This document shows, in pieces, positions 9,266 to 17,630 of a DNA stretch of 64,000 bases. Under the pieces are notes generated by a model. The model worked only from the letters and a program-made list of their open reading frames with translations. It searched no databases and was not told the DNA's origin. Numbering within the stretch: position 1 is the first letter of the stretch; every line of letters begins with the position of its first letter. The translations under genes were made by a program, and so were the position numbers. Source of the DNA: Pedobacter cryoconitis (lineage in GTDB: Bacteria; Bacteroidota; Bacteroidia; Sphingobacteriales; Sphingobacteriaceae); contig NZ_JACHCC010000002.1 of assembly GCF_014207135.1 (NCBI RefSeq), positions 62,001 through 126,000 of the forward strand, given 5' to 3'.

Positions 9266-10777
9266 TTATTTAACATCCCAGAATAATCTTGTTGTAAACT
9301 GGCTTATAGCACCTTCAGCACTTACGTTAGCTGAGTTGAAGTTATATTCACCCTGTGGATACAACATTCTTACGGGTATTTTTTTAGTTGTAACTCCAGA
9401 CGCAGTAGAGATTGGCATATCGGCCGGAAGTTCAAGGCGTCTGTAATCAATCCATGGCTCGATATCATTTGTTCCGTTCATGGCAACCCATTTTTGTTTG
9501 ATGATCAGGGCAATTTTATCTGTATTGTTATCCCAATTGGCAACGTCCTGATTAGTCATGTAATTAGTAGCACTGGCCGAAGTCAATCCTAAATAAAGGA
9601 AATTGGCATTAACTGCAGCCTGATATAATGCTTTTGGATCTCCTGTTATGAGCCCTCTTTGAGCAGCCTCAGCCTGTATAAACAAACTTTCGAAGTCTGC
9701 CATGATGTACTGATCCTGAATCGGAGATTTTAATAAGGCACGGCCGATAGAAGAAACCTTGTCAATTTTCTGATCAGCTGTTGGATCCGGCCCCCATGGG
9801 ATACTTACATAAGTGGTTCCTTTATTATCATTGATAGATGCATAAAGTTGTTTCAACCTGGGGTCATTGTTTACTTTCAGAAAGTTCATTCCATAATCAC
9901 TGGCCAGGTAATAATTATGCTGAGCAGTAGGGGTTTCTATTGCTGCGATTGTAAAACCATAATTACCATAAAATGGATTTTGTTTTCCGTCAGAATTCAA
10001 ATACCCCGGATTACTTTTTGCACTCTGGCCAGAACCAATATAACCTAAACCATTTGCCGTAATCTTCGCAATCTCTGCCTGGATATAAGCAGTTCTGCCT
10101 GGCATTTCTGATTGACGGAGTAGTAGCCTTAATTTAATCGTATTGGCAAATCTTCCCCAGGCAGCTGCATCCCCTTTATAAAAGATATCATATGTCTGAT
10201 CTCCCGATGGTACTTTACCCACATTTGCTTTAAATATGTTGGCAGCTGAATCTAGTTGTTTAGCCAGATCTTCATAAATATCCTGTGCTTTATCATATTT
10301 AGGAGTGATGTACTTGGTAGATTGCAGGGCTTGACTGTATGGGATATTACCGTAAAAATCAACTAAATACTGATAATCCCAGGCTTTCATTGTTTTAGCT
10401 ATAGCTACATAAAAAGGTTTACCCTCAGCTGCTGCTTTAGGCTCTATGTAGTAATAGTCCTCCAGGTTATTGTATAAGTTGGCCCATAATACAGTAGAAC
10501 CCGACCAGTTAGAAGTGAAATTATAGGTTCTTTCTTCAAAAAATCCAGATAAACCACCAGTAGGGGCCCAATAGTTCATCCACAATGCGGCGAAACTATA
10601 AAAGATAGAATTCCCGGTCGTAGTTGCAGCTGTATTATTTAAAGCACCGGTTAGTACAAGCGATGAACTTGCGTTGGTTGAGCTGTTTGGATTATCATTA
10701 ATATCCAAATAGCCTTTTTTACATCCTCCCAGTAACATTACTGAAGTTGCAAAGAGATATATTAATTTCTTTTTCAT
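9266..10777 (-). CDS. SusD/RagB-family outer-membrane lipoprotein (SusD-like_2 type)
   Basis: 503 residues with a lipoprotein signal ending LLGGC (Cys19) and the typical KKGYLDINDNPNSSTNA start of SusD-like_2 proteins. The helical TPR core is recognisable (ALWMNYWAPTGG, KAWDYQYLVDFYGNIPYSQAL, IKLRLLLRQSE, FESLFIQAEAAQRG). It caps the partner SusC barrel and helps load an oligomeric substrate. It lies 18 bases downstream of the SusC gene. No polysaccharide-degrading enzyme lies nearby, so the substrate (glycan or peptide) is open; the SusD-like_2 branch is not restricted to glycans. Confidence 0.92.
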   Translation of the reverse strand: MKKKLIYLFATSVMLLGGCKKGYLDINDNPNSSTNASSSLVLTGALNNTAATTTGNSIFYSFAALWMNYWAPTGGLSGFFEERTYNFTSNWSGSTVLWANLYNNLEDYYYIEPKAAAEGKPFYVAIAKTMKAWDYQYLVDFYGNIPYSQALQSTKYITPKYDKAQDIYEDLAKQLDSAANIFKANVGKVPSGDQTYDIFYKGDAAAWGRFANTIKLRLLLRQSEMPGRTAYIQAEIAKITANGLGYIGSGQSAKSNPGYLNSDGKQNPFYGNYGFTIAAIETPTAQHNYYLASDYGMNFLKVNNDPRLKQLYASINDNKGTTYVSIPWGPDPTADQKIDKVSSIGRALLKSPIQDQYIMADFESLFIQAEAAQRGLITGDPKALYQAAVNANFLYLGLTSASATNYMTNQDVANWDNNTDKIALIIKQKWVAMNGTNDIEPWIDYRRLELPADMPISTASGVTTKKIPVRMLYPQGEYNFNSANVSAEGAISQFTTRLFWDVK

Positions 10778-10795
10778 TTTTTTCTTGTCTTTTGG

Positions 10796-13700
10796 TTAAA
10801 ACCCTACAGTTGCTGTGAATCCATAAATTCTTGTTGGCGGAGTCTGATTCAGGTTGTTTACTCCCTGAGCATTGCCAGTACCAATATTGATCTCAGGATC
10901 TGTATAAATATTGTCACTTGGCCTGAACATGAATAAGTTTCTTCCTACTAATGCAATACTGGCGTTTTTAATAAACTTGGCATGCGTCAGCAAAAATTCG
11001 GCAGGAACCTGATAAACCAATGAAATTTCTCTGATTTTCCAGAATGCGGCACTTACCACGTAATTTGATGCTACATCTCTGCGGATACCATCCGCCCAGA
11101 ATGAACCACCACCCGAATTGGTAGTTACATTTGTATTAGGAACAAAAACACCTGGAGAAGTCTGGATTACTGAATTAGGGTAGACGAAGCGCTCACGGCC
11201 TGCCGCTGCAGAGGTGGAACTGATCCCTGCAAAATCCAGGGTAGAAGCAAATCCATTGTAAAATACGTTACCACTGCGGTATTCAGCAACCGCTGATAAG
11301 GTGAAGTTTTTATAACTGAAACTTGTGTTCAAACCTAAATTGGTACTTGGGTTAACTTGTCCAAAATCTTTATTAGTCAGATTTTTAAGAGGCAAACCTG
11401 TATTCGCATCAACAATTGTCCTTCCTTGTGGATCAGTTTGATAAGCACTTACCTGCAGTGAAGGGTAGCTTTGCCCCAGAACGATGTAGTTATTGTTGCC
11501 TATACTTAAAGAAGGTTGTCCCTGGTATAAGGATAATACCTTGTTGGTATTATAAGAGTAGTTAATACCAACGTTCCATCTGAAGCCATTACTTAAGCCT
11601 ATTACTGGTGTAGCATTCAAGGTAAGTTCAAAACCTTTATTCTGTCCTTCTCCAGTATTGATGACTGCTTTATTAAAACCTGTTGACCACGACATATCGA
11701 CACCAGTTGTAATTTCCTGGTCTTTAGTGTTCTGTAAATAAGCAGAAGTTTCTAAAGTAATTCTATTGTTTAAGAAGCCCAGGTCTAATCCAATTTCTTT
11801 TGAAATAGTCTGCTCTGGTTTTAAATTTGGATCATATACTGTATTTCCTAAAGTAAAGCCAGACGTGCTTCCATATGGAAATCCACCACCTACACCAAAT
11901 GTAGCCTGTAATGAATAGGGGTCAACCTGTACCGCATAAACTTTTGAAATTCCACCACGTATTTTTGCGTTGCTTAAAATTTTACTTCCTTTTAATGCAT
12001 CAATCGCATCGGTTAAAGTAAATGCAGCATCTACTGCAGGATAAAAGAAAGAGCGTTTGTTTTTCGCTAATCTTGAGTCCCAGTCATTTCTACCAGAAGC
12101 ATGTACAGTCAGGTAGTCATTATAAGTAACGGTTAAATCTCCGAACGCACCAAGCTGACGCTGATTAAACTCAGATTCCGAGACATTCGCATCACCGGAT
12201 CGGTTAACCACATTGAAAAAGTCATTGATAACCAGGTTACTTCCACCTAGAAACAAATTCTTGGAATTTTTCTGTGTTAACTGTGTTCCACCAATTAAGG
12301 TAAATTTGAATTTATTAAACGTTTTAGTTGCTGTTGCTAAAAAATCACCATTGTATCTGCTTTCAAAATAATTGTAGTCATCTACAGAAGAAGGCACAAC
12401 TTGCGGGTTACTGGCAATGTATTTACCTGCTGCTTTTGCAGCATCTGAATAGGTCAATGCAAAATTCCTGTCTTTACCCTGTGTGTTCTTTGTACTTATA
12501 CCACCTCTGACTAAGAAACTCAACCAATCTGTAGGTTTGTAAGTAATAGACAGATTTCCCAATAAATCATCTCTGCGTTCATTATTACGAAACTGTTTTA
12601 AACCCTGGTAAGGACTCAGGTAATAATCATTATAAAAATCGTTAGGATTTCCATATTTTGACGTAATGTCCTTATAATCGGTTATTGGTACATTTGGAGG
12701 GGTATTAATCAAGACGTTATAAACCTGATAAGTACTTTTGTCATAATTCCTCTGGGTATAACCAAAAGAGTAGTCAGCCGTAAATTTGTCTAATACCCGG
12801 GTTCCATTAATACGGAACGCCGTACGATTAGACTTATCTCCGGGTACGTAGCCTTTACTTTTTACATTTTGTGCATTGATATAAGTAGTACCGTTTGCTC
12901 CACCGCCAGAGAACGTTACATCATTTTGTTCATCTATACCAGTATCGAAAAAGGCTTCTTTTGCACCCTTTTTGTAAGTATAAGGAACCATTTGAGTTGT
13001 TCCGTCAGGTAGAACTCTTCCAAGTGGTCTGAGACTACCATCAAAACGATCTCCAAATGTTTGGTTTTCATAGGGCGTATACTGAGGGAAACCGAATATA
13101 TCCGTATTTGTTCCTCCTCCAAACTGCGTTTGTAGTTTAGGGAAATAAGATAAACGATTTAGCAAAGTTGTATTAGTTACACTAATAGAATTTACATCCT
13201 TATTCCCCCTTTTAGTACTCACAATAATTACCCCATTTGAAGCGTCAGAACCATATAAAGCAGCTGCATTTGCTCCTTTTAGGATGTTGACACTTTCGAT
13301 GTCGTTGGGGTTAATAGAGTTGAGCTGACTTAATGCGACAGTAACTCCATCCAATACTAAAAGCGCCTGGTTGTTTCCAGTAAAAGAGCGGTTACCTCTT
13401 AATACTACTCTGACCTGGTCGCCGGCATCAATCTGGTTGTTTGCCTGGTTAATTTGTAAACCGGCTATTTTTCCAGATAGCCCTGTGGCAAGATTTGTAG
13501 GTTTACTGGCAGTAACTGCCTGTCCGGAGATCTGCTGCGTAGCATAGCCGATTTCTTTAGATTTACGTTTGATACCCAGGGCGGTGGTTACCACAACTTC
13601 CTCTAATTGTTTGGAGTCAGGAGCCAGGCTTACATTAATTGTAGTCTGGTTACCAACACTCACTTCTTTCGGCAGGTAGCCGAGAAAACGAAATTCAAGT

Positions 13701-13909
13701 ACTTCAGTTGAATTTGCTTTGATGGTGAACTTTCCATCTGAACCAGTCACTGCGGCTGATTTTGTGCCTTTGACATGGACACTGACACCTGGGAGCGGCA
13801 GCCCATCATCAGATCCTAAGACTTTTCCTGTTACTGTTCTATTTTGGGCCATCAGCTGAGTGAGGCCAAAAAATAGGAACAAGAATAAACTCGGTAATAG
13901 TTTTTTCAT
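10796..13909 (-). CDS. SusC/RagA-family TonB-dependent receptor (no STN domain)
   Basis: 1037 residues. Signal peptide 1-21 (..LTQLMAQ); CarboxypepD_reg-like domain ~23-95; Ton-box/linker region with EEVVVTTALGIKRKSKEIGYATQQ; plug domain ~120-235 (VRVVLRGNRSFTG, DIESVNILKGANAAALYGS); 22-stranded barrel to the end, closing in ..GFTATVGF with a terminal Phe as expected for BamA recognition. There is no STN signalling domain and no sigma/anti-sigma pair next to it, so regulation differs from the second SusC at 17631. It heads an operon with the SusD-like and DUF1735-type genes. Confidence 0.95.
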   Translation of the reverse strand: MKKLLPSLFLFLFFGLTQLMAQNRTVTGKVLGSDDGLPLPGVSVHVKGTKSAAVTGSDGKFTIKANSTEVLEFRFLGYLPKEVSVGNQTTINVSLAPDSKQLEEVVVTTALGIKRKSKEIGYATQQISGQAVTASKPTNLATGLSGKIAGLQINQANNQIDAGDQVRVVLRGNRSFTGNNQALLVLDGVTVALSQLNSINPNDIESVNILKGANAAALYGSDASNGVIIVSTKRGNKDVNSISVTNTTLLNRLSYFPKLQTQFGGGTNTDIFGFPQYTPYENQTFGDRFDGSLRPLGRVLPDGTTQMVPYTYKKGAKEAFFDTGIDEQNDVTFSGGGANGTTYINAQNVKSKGYVPGDKSNRTAFRINGTRVLDKFTADYSFGYTQRNYDKSTYQVYNVLINTPPNVPITDYKDITSKYGNPNDFYNDYYLSPYQGLKQFRNNERRDDLLGNLSITYKPTDWLSFLVRGGISTKNTQGKDRNFALTYSDAAKAAGKYIASNPQVVPSSVDDYNYFESRYNGDFLATATKTFNKFKFTLIGGTQLTQKNSKNLFLGGSNLVINDFFNVVNRSGDANVSESEFNQRQLGAFGDLTVTYNDYLTVHASGRNDWDSRLAKNKRSFFYPAVDAAFTLTDAIDALKGSKILSNAKIRGGISKVYAVQVDPYSLQATFGVGGGFPYGSTSGFTLGNTVYDPNLKPEQTISKEIGLDLGFLNNRITLETSAYLQNTKDQEITTGVDMSWSTGFNKAVINTGEGQNKGFELTLNATPVIGLSNGFRWNVGINYSYNTNKVLSLYQGQPSLSIGNNNYIVLGQSYPSLQVSAYQTDPQGRTIVDANTGLPLKNLTNKDFGQVNPSTNLGLNTSFSYKNFTLSAVAEYRSGNVFYNGFASTLDFAGISSTSAAAGRERFVYPNSVIQTSPGVFVPNTNVTTNSGGGSFWADGIRRDVASNYVVSAAFWKIREISLVYQVPAEFLLTHAKFIKNASIALVGRNLFMFRPSDNIYTDPEINIGTGNAQGVNNLNQTPPTRIYGFTATVGF

Positions 13910-14187
13910 AATTACGTGGTTAATAGTTAATAGTTATTTAGTTTGTAACTAAATATATACAATTACACTTCGTAATAATGATACTTTTTTAATATTTATT
14001 TCGTTGTCACCGGATAATTTATTTTTTTATTTAATAATTACCCTAATGATATAATATTGTAATTATTTGTTACACAAAATACATAAGATCTTATGTGTTC
14101 CAGATGCATTTAAATAAGTTATTCGCGCTAAATTCATATATTCATTAAGTTATACATTTAAAATATCAACCCTAAACCAAATAAAAT

Positions 14188-14835
14188 ATGAAAAATGCCA
14201 TTTTCTATGCCTTGTGCATTGTTTTTTTGAGTACAAATGTGTTTTCGCAGACTCTTCAGGTAGGAGGATCAGGAAAAACTCTTCAGCAAATGAAAAATAA
14301 TGCCATTTTAGGTACTCCTTATTTCAATGATTCCTTTTCAGGCAGCGTAATTACAACTAATTCCTCAAAAGAGTTGAAAATTCCTCAGTTAAGATATGAT
14401 ATTTATGTTCAAAATATAGAATATTTATATAACGACAAAGTTTACCTGATACAGGATTCTGTAAAGTCTTTTACAGCCAATGACAGTATAGGCAAGAGTC
14501 ATGTATTTGTCAAAAAAAGACTAGGTAAAAAGGATAGCTTTTTTCAAACACTTGCCACTGGAAAGGTTGGGTTGTTAAAACAATATCAGGCCAAATTAGT
14601 TAGTGCAGAGGACTGGTATACCAAGAAACAGACAAAAACATTTATATCTGAAATTATTTACTATACCGGCAAGGGCGAAAATCTGGAAAAACTAAATACG
14701 TCCAGGAAAGGTCTTACTGCTTTATTCAGTGATAAAATAGCCGCTGTAAATGAATTTATAGAGAAAAACAAAACTGACCTGAAAACAGATGAGGGCCTGG
14801 TGGCGTTATTTCAATTCTATAACGGTTTGAACTAA
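14188..14835 (+). CDS. Exported hypothetical protein
   Basis: 215 residues with a signal peptide 1-20 (..STNVFSQ). The mature part is beta-rich first (GTPYFNDSFSGSVI, LRYDIYVQNIEYLYNDKVYLIQDS) and helical later (LFSDKIAAVNEFIEKNK). I do not recognise a family. It diverges from the SusC gene across a 278-base AT-rich spacer that has no other gene, and its TAA shares the CTAA overlap with the convergent LysE gene. Confidence 0.7.
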   Translation: MKNAIFYALCIVFLSTNVFSQTLQVGGSGKTLQQMKNNAILGTPYFNDSFSGSVITTNSSKELKIPQLRYDIYVQNIEYLYNDKVYLIQDSVKSFTANDSIGKSHVFVKKRLGKKDSFFQTLATGKVGLLKQYQAKLVSAEDWYTKKQTKTFISEIIYYTGKGENLEKLNTSRKGLTALFSDKIAAVNEFIEKNKTDLKTDEGLVALFQFYNGLN

Positions 14836-15467
14836 TTTTTGTTGGTTAAAGCAACTTTGATCCCAAGGCCGATTAAGGTTAATCCGCAGATTCTGTTGAT
14901 ATAGGTTGACACTTTTTTATTACCTTTTAATTTGGCAAAAATCGCAGTTGCGAAAATTGATAACATCAAGCACCATATTGTTCCGGTTATAATGAATGAG
15001 GCTCCCAATGTAAGGAATGGCAAAACTGTGTCTTTTAAAGTTGGATCAATAAACTGAGGAAGGAATGCGATGAAAAATAAAGCAACTTTTGGATTCAACA
15101 CATTGGTAATAATTCCATCTCTGTAAATTTTAAGATAATTTATGGATTGCTTATCAGCTACTTTGTCCATATTTAACTGGCTTTTATCTGTAAGCATTTT
15201 ATATCCAATATAAAGCAGATAGATTGCCCCGGCATACTTGATAATACTGAACAGGAGTATCGATTTCGCAATAATTATAGACAGACCAAATGCAGCCAGA
15301 GTAGTATGAACAATACTCCCTGTGCCAATTCCAAATGCAGAGATAATACCTGCCTTTCTGCCTTGCCCGATACTTCTGGACAAAATAAATATGGTGTCGT
15401 TTCCAGGGGTTAAATTTAATAAGATACTGGTTAGTAAAAATGTCTCTGGATGGATAATTCCTGTCAT
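14832..15467 (-). CDS. LysE/RhtB-family exporter
   Basis: 211 residues from the ATG at 15467, chosen because family members begin just before the HPETFLLTSI stretch; an ATG at 15506 would add 13 unusual residues. It holds about six membrane helices, the family's LNLTPGNDTIFILSRSIGQGRKAG signature in the first loop, and GIGTGSIVHTTLAAFGLS. It acts as an inner-membrane exporter of amino acids or similar small molecules; the substrate is unknown. The DPTL..LPFLTLGASFI region is typical of the second half. It is convergent with, and overlaps by four bases, the preceding gene. Confidence 0.9.
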   Translation of the reverse strand: MTGIIHPETFLLTSILLNLTPGNDTIFILSRSIGQGRKAGIISAFGIGTGSIVHTTLAAFGLSIIIAKSILLFSIIKYAGAIYLLYIGYKMLTDKSQLNMDKVADKQSINYLKIYRDGIITNVLNPKVALFFIAFLPQFIDPTLKDTVLPFLTLGASFIITGTIWCLMLSIFATAIFAKLKGNKKVSTYINRICGLTLIGLGIKVALTNKN

Positions 15468-15649
15468 AATTCTTTTGCTAAAAATGCTATCAGTGGACAA
15501 TATCATTTAATACTTGGCCAATAATATAAAATTTATGGTGCAAGTTATTGTTTTATTTTAGGTAACCAAATATCAATCAGAGTCATTACGGATTGTGTAA
15601 ATGTATATTTTGGTTTGACTAAATGCTATTATCACCTAATCTGTTTTTT

Positions 15650-16219
15650 ATGACCATGTATCATTCATACAGTGATGTTGAATTAACAATCCTGCTTAAA
15701 GGGGGAGACCTGAACGCTTTTACAGAGATTCACAATAGATATTATGGGATTTTATATAGTCATGCCTACAGAAGATTACCAGATCACGAAGAAGTCCAGG
15801 ATATTCTGCAGGAACTTTTTACATGTATATGGAATAATAGAACATTCAATAATTTAAACCCAAATCTTCCAGCTTATCTTTATACTGCAGTAAGAAACAG
15901 GGTTCTGAATTTCTTCAAACATAGCAGGGTTAAGATGGACTACATTTCCTCTTTTCAGAAGTTTGCTGAAAATAAAGCGCCTGCAGCTGATGAAGAAATA
16001 AGATTAAAACAATTAGTTGCCATTGTGGAAGCTGAAATTGCCATGCTGCCCCCTCAAATGCGTCTGATATTTGAGATGAGTCGGAATGAGCAGTTATCGC
16101 ACCAGGAAATTGCGGAAAAGCTAGCAATAAGCACGCTGACGGTTAAAAAACAAGTCAATAACTCCCTGAAAATACTGCGTGTAAAACTGGGCGTCTATCA
16201 TTTTATGCTTTTTTTCTGA
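15650..16219 (+). CDS. ECF RNA polymerase sigma factor (FecI-like)
   Basis: About 189 residues, usual for the Bacteroidota sigma-70 expansion family. Region 2 covers ~17-85 (ALYS..EEVQDILQELFTCIWNNR, then YLYTAVRNRVLNFFKH); region 4 covers ~125-180 (LPPQMRLIFEMSRNEQLSHQEIAEKLAISTLTVKKQVNNSLKILR) with the HTH. The start is taken at ATG 15650; 15656 (MYHSYSD) is equally good, and 15623 seems too early. It is followed by a FecR-like anti-sigma factor, a SusC with STN domain and a SusD, the usual cell-surface signalling order. Confidence 0.93.
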   Translation: MTMYHSYSDVELTILLKGGDLNAFTEIHNRYYGILYSHAYRRLPDHEEVQDILQELFTCIWNNRTFNNLNPNLPAYLYTAVRNRVLNFFKHSRVKMDYISSFQKFAENKAPAADEEIRLKQLVAIVEAEIAMLPPQMRLIFEMSRNEQLSHQEIAEKLAISTLTVKKQVNNSLKILRVKLGVYHFMLFF

Positions 16220-16297
16220 TTATCTCATTTTTTTTCTACTCCCTGGACCGTGATAAGTTGTTATGGTGTGTAATAAGTGTAAACCAATACTATTATT

Positions 16298-17422
16298 ATG
16301 CAACTGAAAGACGCTCAGGATTTGTTGGCAAGGTATCACACTGGTGAAGTCACTGAAGAGGAAAAGACCCTGGTAGAAACCTGGTATTTAACCTATCAGG
16401 ATGAGCACGCTGAAATAGCTTATCAAAAGATAGAAGTTGCTCAGAAAAAGAGTCTTGCCAGTTTAATTGATGGAATTCAGAAAAAGAAAAGAAGAAAGTT
16501 CCTTCCTTTAATAGGAATTGCTGCTTCTATTGCTTTTATCCTGGCAGCAGGAACTGGTTATCTGTTTTTGAATAAACCCGAAAAACATTTACAGGCAACC
16601 CTCAAAACAAATCCAGCAGATCTTTTGCCGGGTGGGACTAAAGCGGTATTAACTTTAGCTGATGGCCAGACAATAACATTAGATGGGGCCAGGAATGGTA
16701 CTCTGGCCAGCCAGGGGACACAGAAAATTGATAAAACTACAGATGGACAGATCTCTTATGCTGGTGCACCAGATCTTACCGGTAAAGAACAACAGTTGCA
16801 GAATACCGTTACTACACCCAGGGGGGGTAATTATCAGCTGATTTTATCGGATGGGACCAAGGTGTGGCTCAATGCAGCTTCGTCTATTAAATATCCTGTT
16901 GCATTTAATGGTGTTGAACGTCGGGTCGAACTTAGTGGAGAGGCTTATTTTGAAGTAGCTCATCATAAAAACAAGCCTTTTCGGGTGGTTTCCGGAGAAC
17001 AGACTGTCGAAGTACTGGGGACTCATTTTAATATCAATGCCTACAATGATGAGGATGCAGTTAAAACCACTTTGTTGGTGGGGAGTGTCAAAATAATATC
17101 AAAATATGCAAATACCATCCTTAAGCCAGGTGAACAAGCACGGCTAAATAATGGCGATCTCCAGAAAGCGACTGTAGATGTAGAAGAAGAAACTGCATGG
17201 AAAAGTGGATTTTTCAGTTTTAAAGACGCCAGTACTGAAACTGTAATGCGCCAGATCGCACGCTGGTACGATGTAGATATAAAATATGAAGGTAAAATTC
17301 CCCAAAGGGAGTTTACCGGTGAGATCTCAAAAAGCATTAATGCTGCTCAGTTACAGGACATTCTAAGTTTTAAACAGATTCATTTCAAAACTAGGGGAAG
17401 AACAATAATAGTAATACCCTGA
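16298..17422 (+). CDS. FecR-family anti-sigma factor
   Basis: 374 residues. The cytoplasmic N-terminus (1-65) binds the sigma factor; one membrane helix lies at ~67-90 (LPLIGIAASIAFILAAGTGYLFL). The periplasmic FecR domain covers ~165-270 (TPRGGNYQLILSDGTKVWLNAAS, VELSGEAYFEVAHHKNKPFRV, VLGTHFNINAY). The C-terminal DUF4974 domain (~305-374) contains FFSFKDASTETVMRQIARWYDVDI. It would hold the sigma factor until the STN domain of the outer-membrane SusC (17631) signals substrate. The gap to the sigma gene is 78 bases. Confidence 0.95.
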   Translation: MQLKDAQDLLARYHTGEVTEEEKTLVETWYLTYQDEHAEIAYQKIEVAQKKSLASLIDGIQKKKRRKFLPLIGIAASIAFILAAGTGYLFLNKPEKHLQATLKTNPADLLPGGTKAVLTLADGQTITLDGARNGTLASQGTQKIDKTTDGQISYAGAPDLTGKEQQLQNTVTTPRGGNYQLILSDGTKVWLNAASSIKYPVAFNGVERRVELSGEAYFEVAHHKNKPFRVVSGEQTVEVLGTHFNINAYNDEDAVKTTLLVGSVKIISKYANTILKPGEQARLNNGDLQKATVDVEEETAWKSGFFSFKDASTETVMRQIARWYDVDIKYEGKIPQREFTGEISKSINAAQLQDILSFKQIHFKTRGRTIIVIP

Positions 17423-17503
17423 TGCAGTCAACTAACTTATTATTTAAAATAAACAAAGAAAAAATGAAGAAAAAACTACACCATTAAACCAGGCAGCAGG
17501 CTA

Positions 17504-17560
17504 ATGAAGAAAAAAGCGCAGAAGTGTTGGAGCACTCCTGCGCAGGAGTATCAGAGTTAA
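17504..17560 (+). CDS. Possible 18-residue leader peptide ahead of SusC
   Basis: ATG to TAA reads MKKKAQKCWSTPAQEYQS. It lies in the 208-base gap between the FecR gene and the SusC gene. A second tiny ORF (MKKKLHH, 17464-17487) with the same ATGAAGAAAAAA start lies just upstream. A 16-base palindrome falls inside the coding part and a hairpin follows 13 bases after its stop. The arrangement suggests translation-coupled control, but expression is unproven and the ORF may be chance. Confidence 0.3.
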   Translation: MKKKAQKCWSTPAQEYQS

Positions 17561-17590
17561 CCCTTCCGGTTAAACCGGAAAAAACAAGAT
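17534..17590 (+). promoter_or_regulatory. Two hairpins in the SusC 5' leader
   Basis: The first is a 16-base perfect palindrome (ACTCCTGCGCAGGAGT, 17534-17549). The second is a 7-bp stem with a three-base loop (TTCCGGT-TAA-ACCGGAA, 17574-17590) followed by an A-run rather than a T-run, so it is not a standard plus-strand terminator. They may set mRNA processing or stability between the regulator genes and the highly expressed SusCD genes. Confidence 0.5.
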
Positions 17591-17630
17591 TATGACCTAA
17601 CCAAGTATTAACCCAATACCAAGCAAAATT

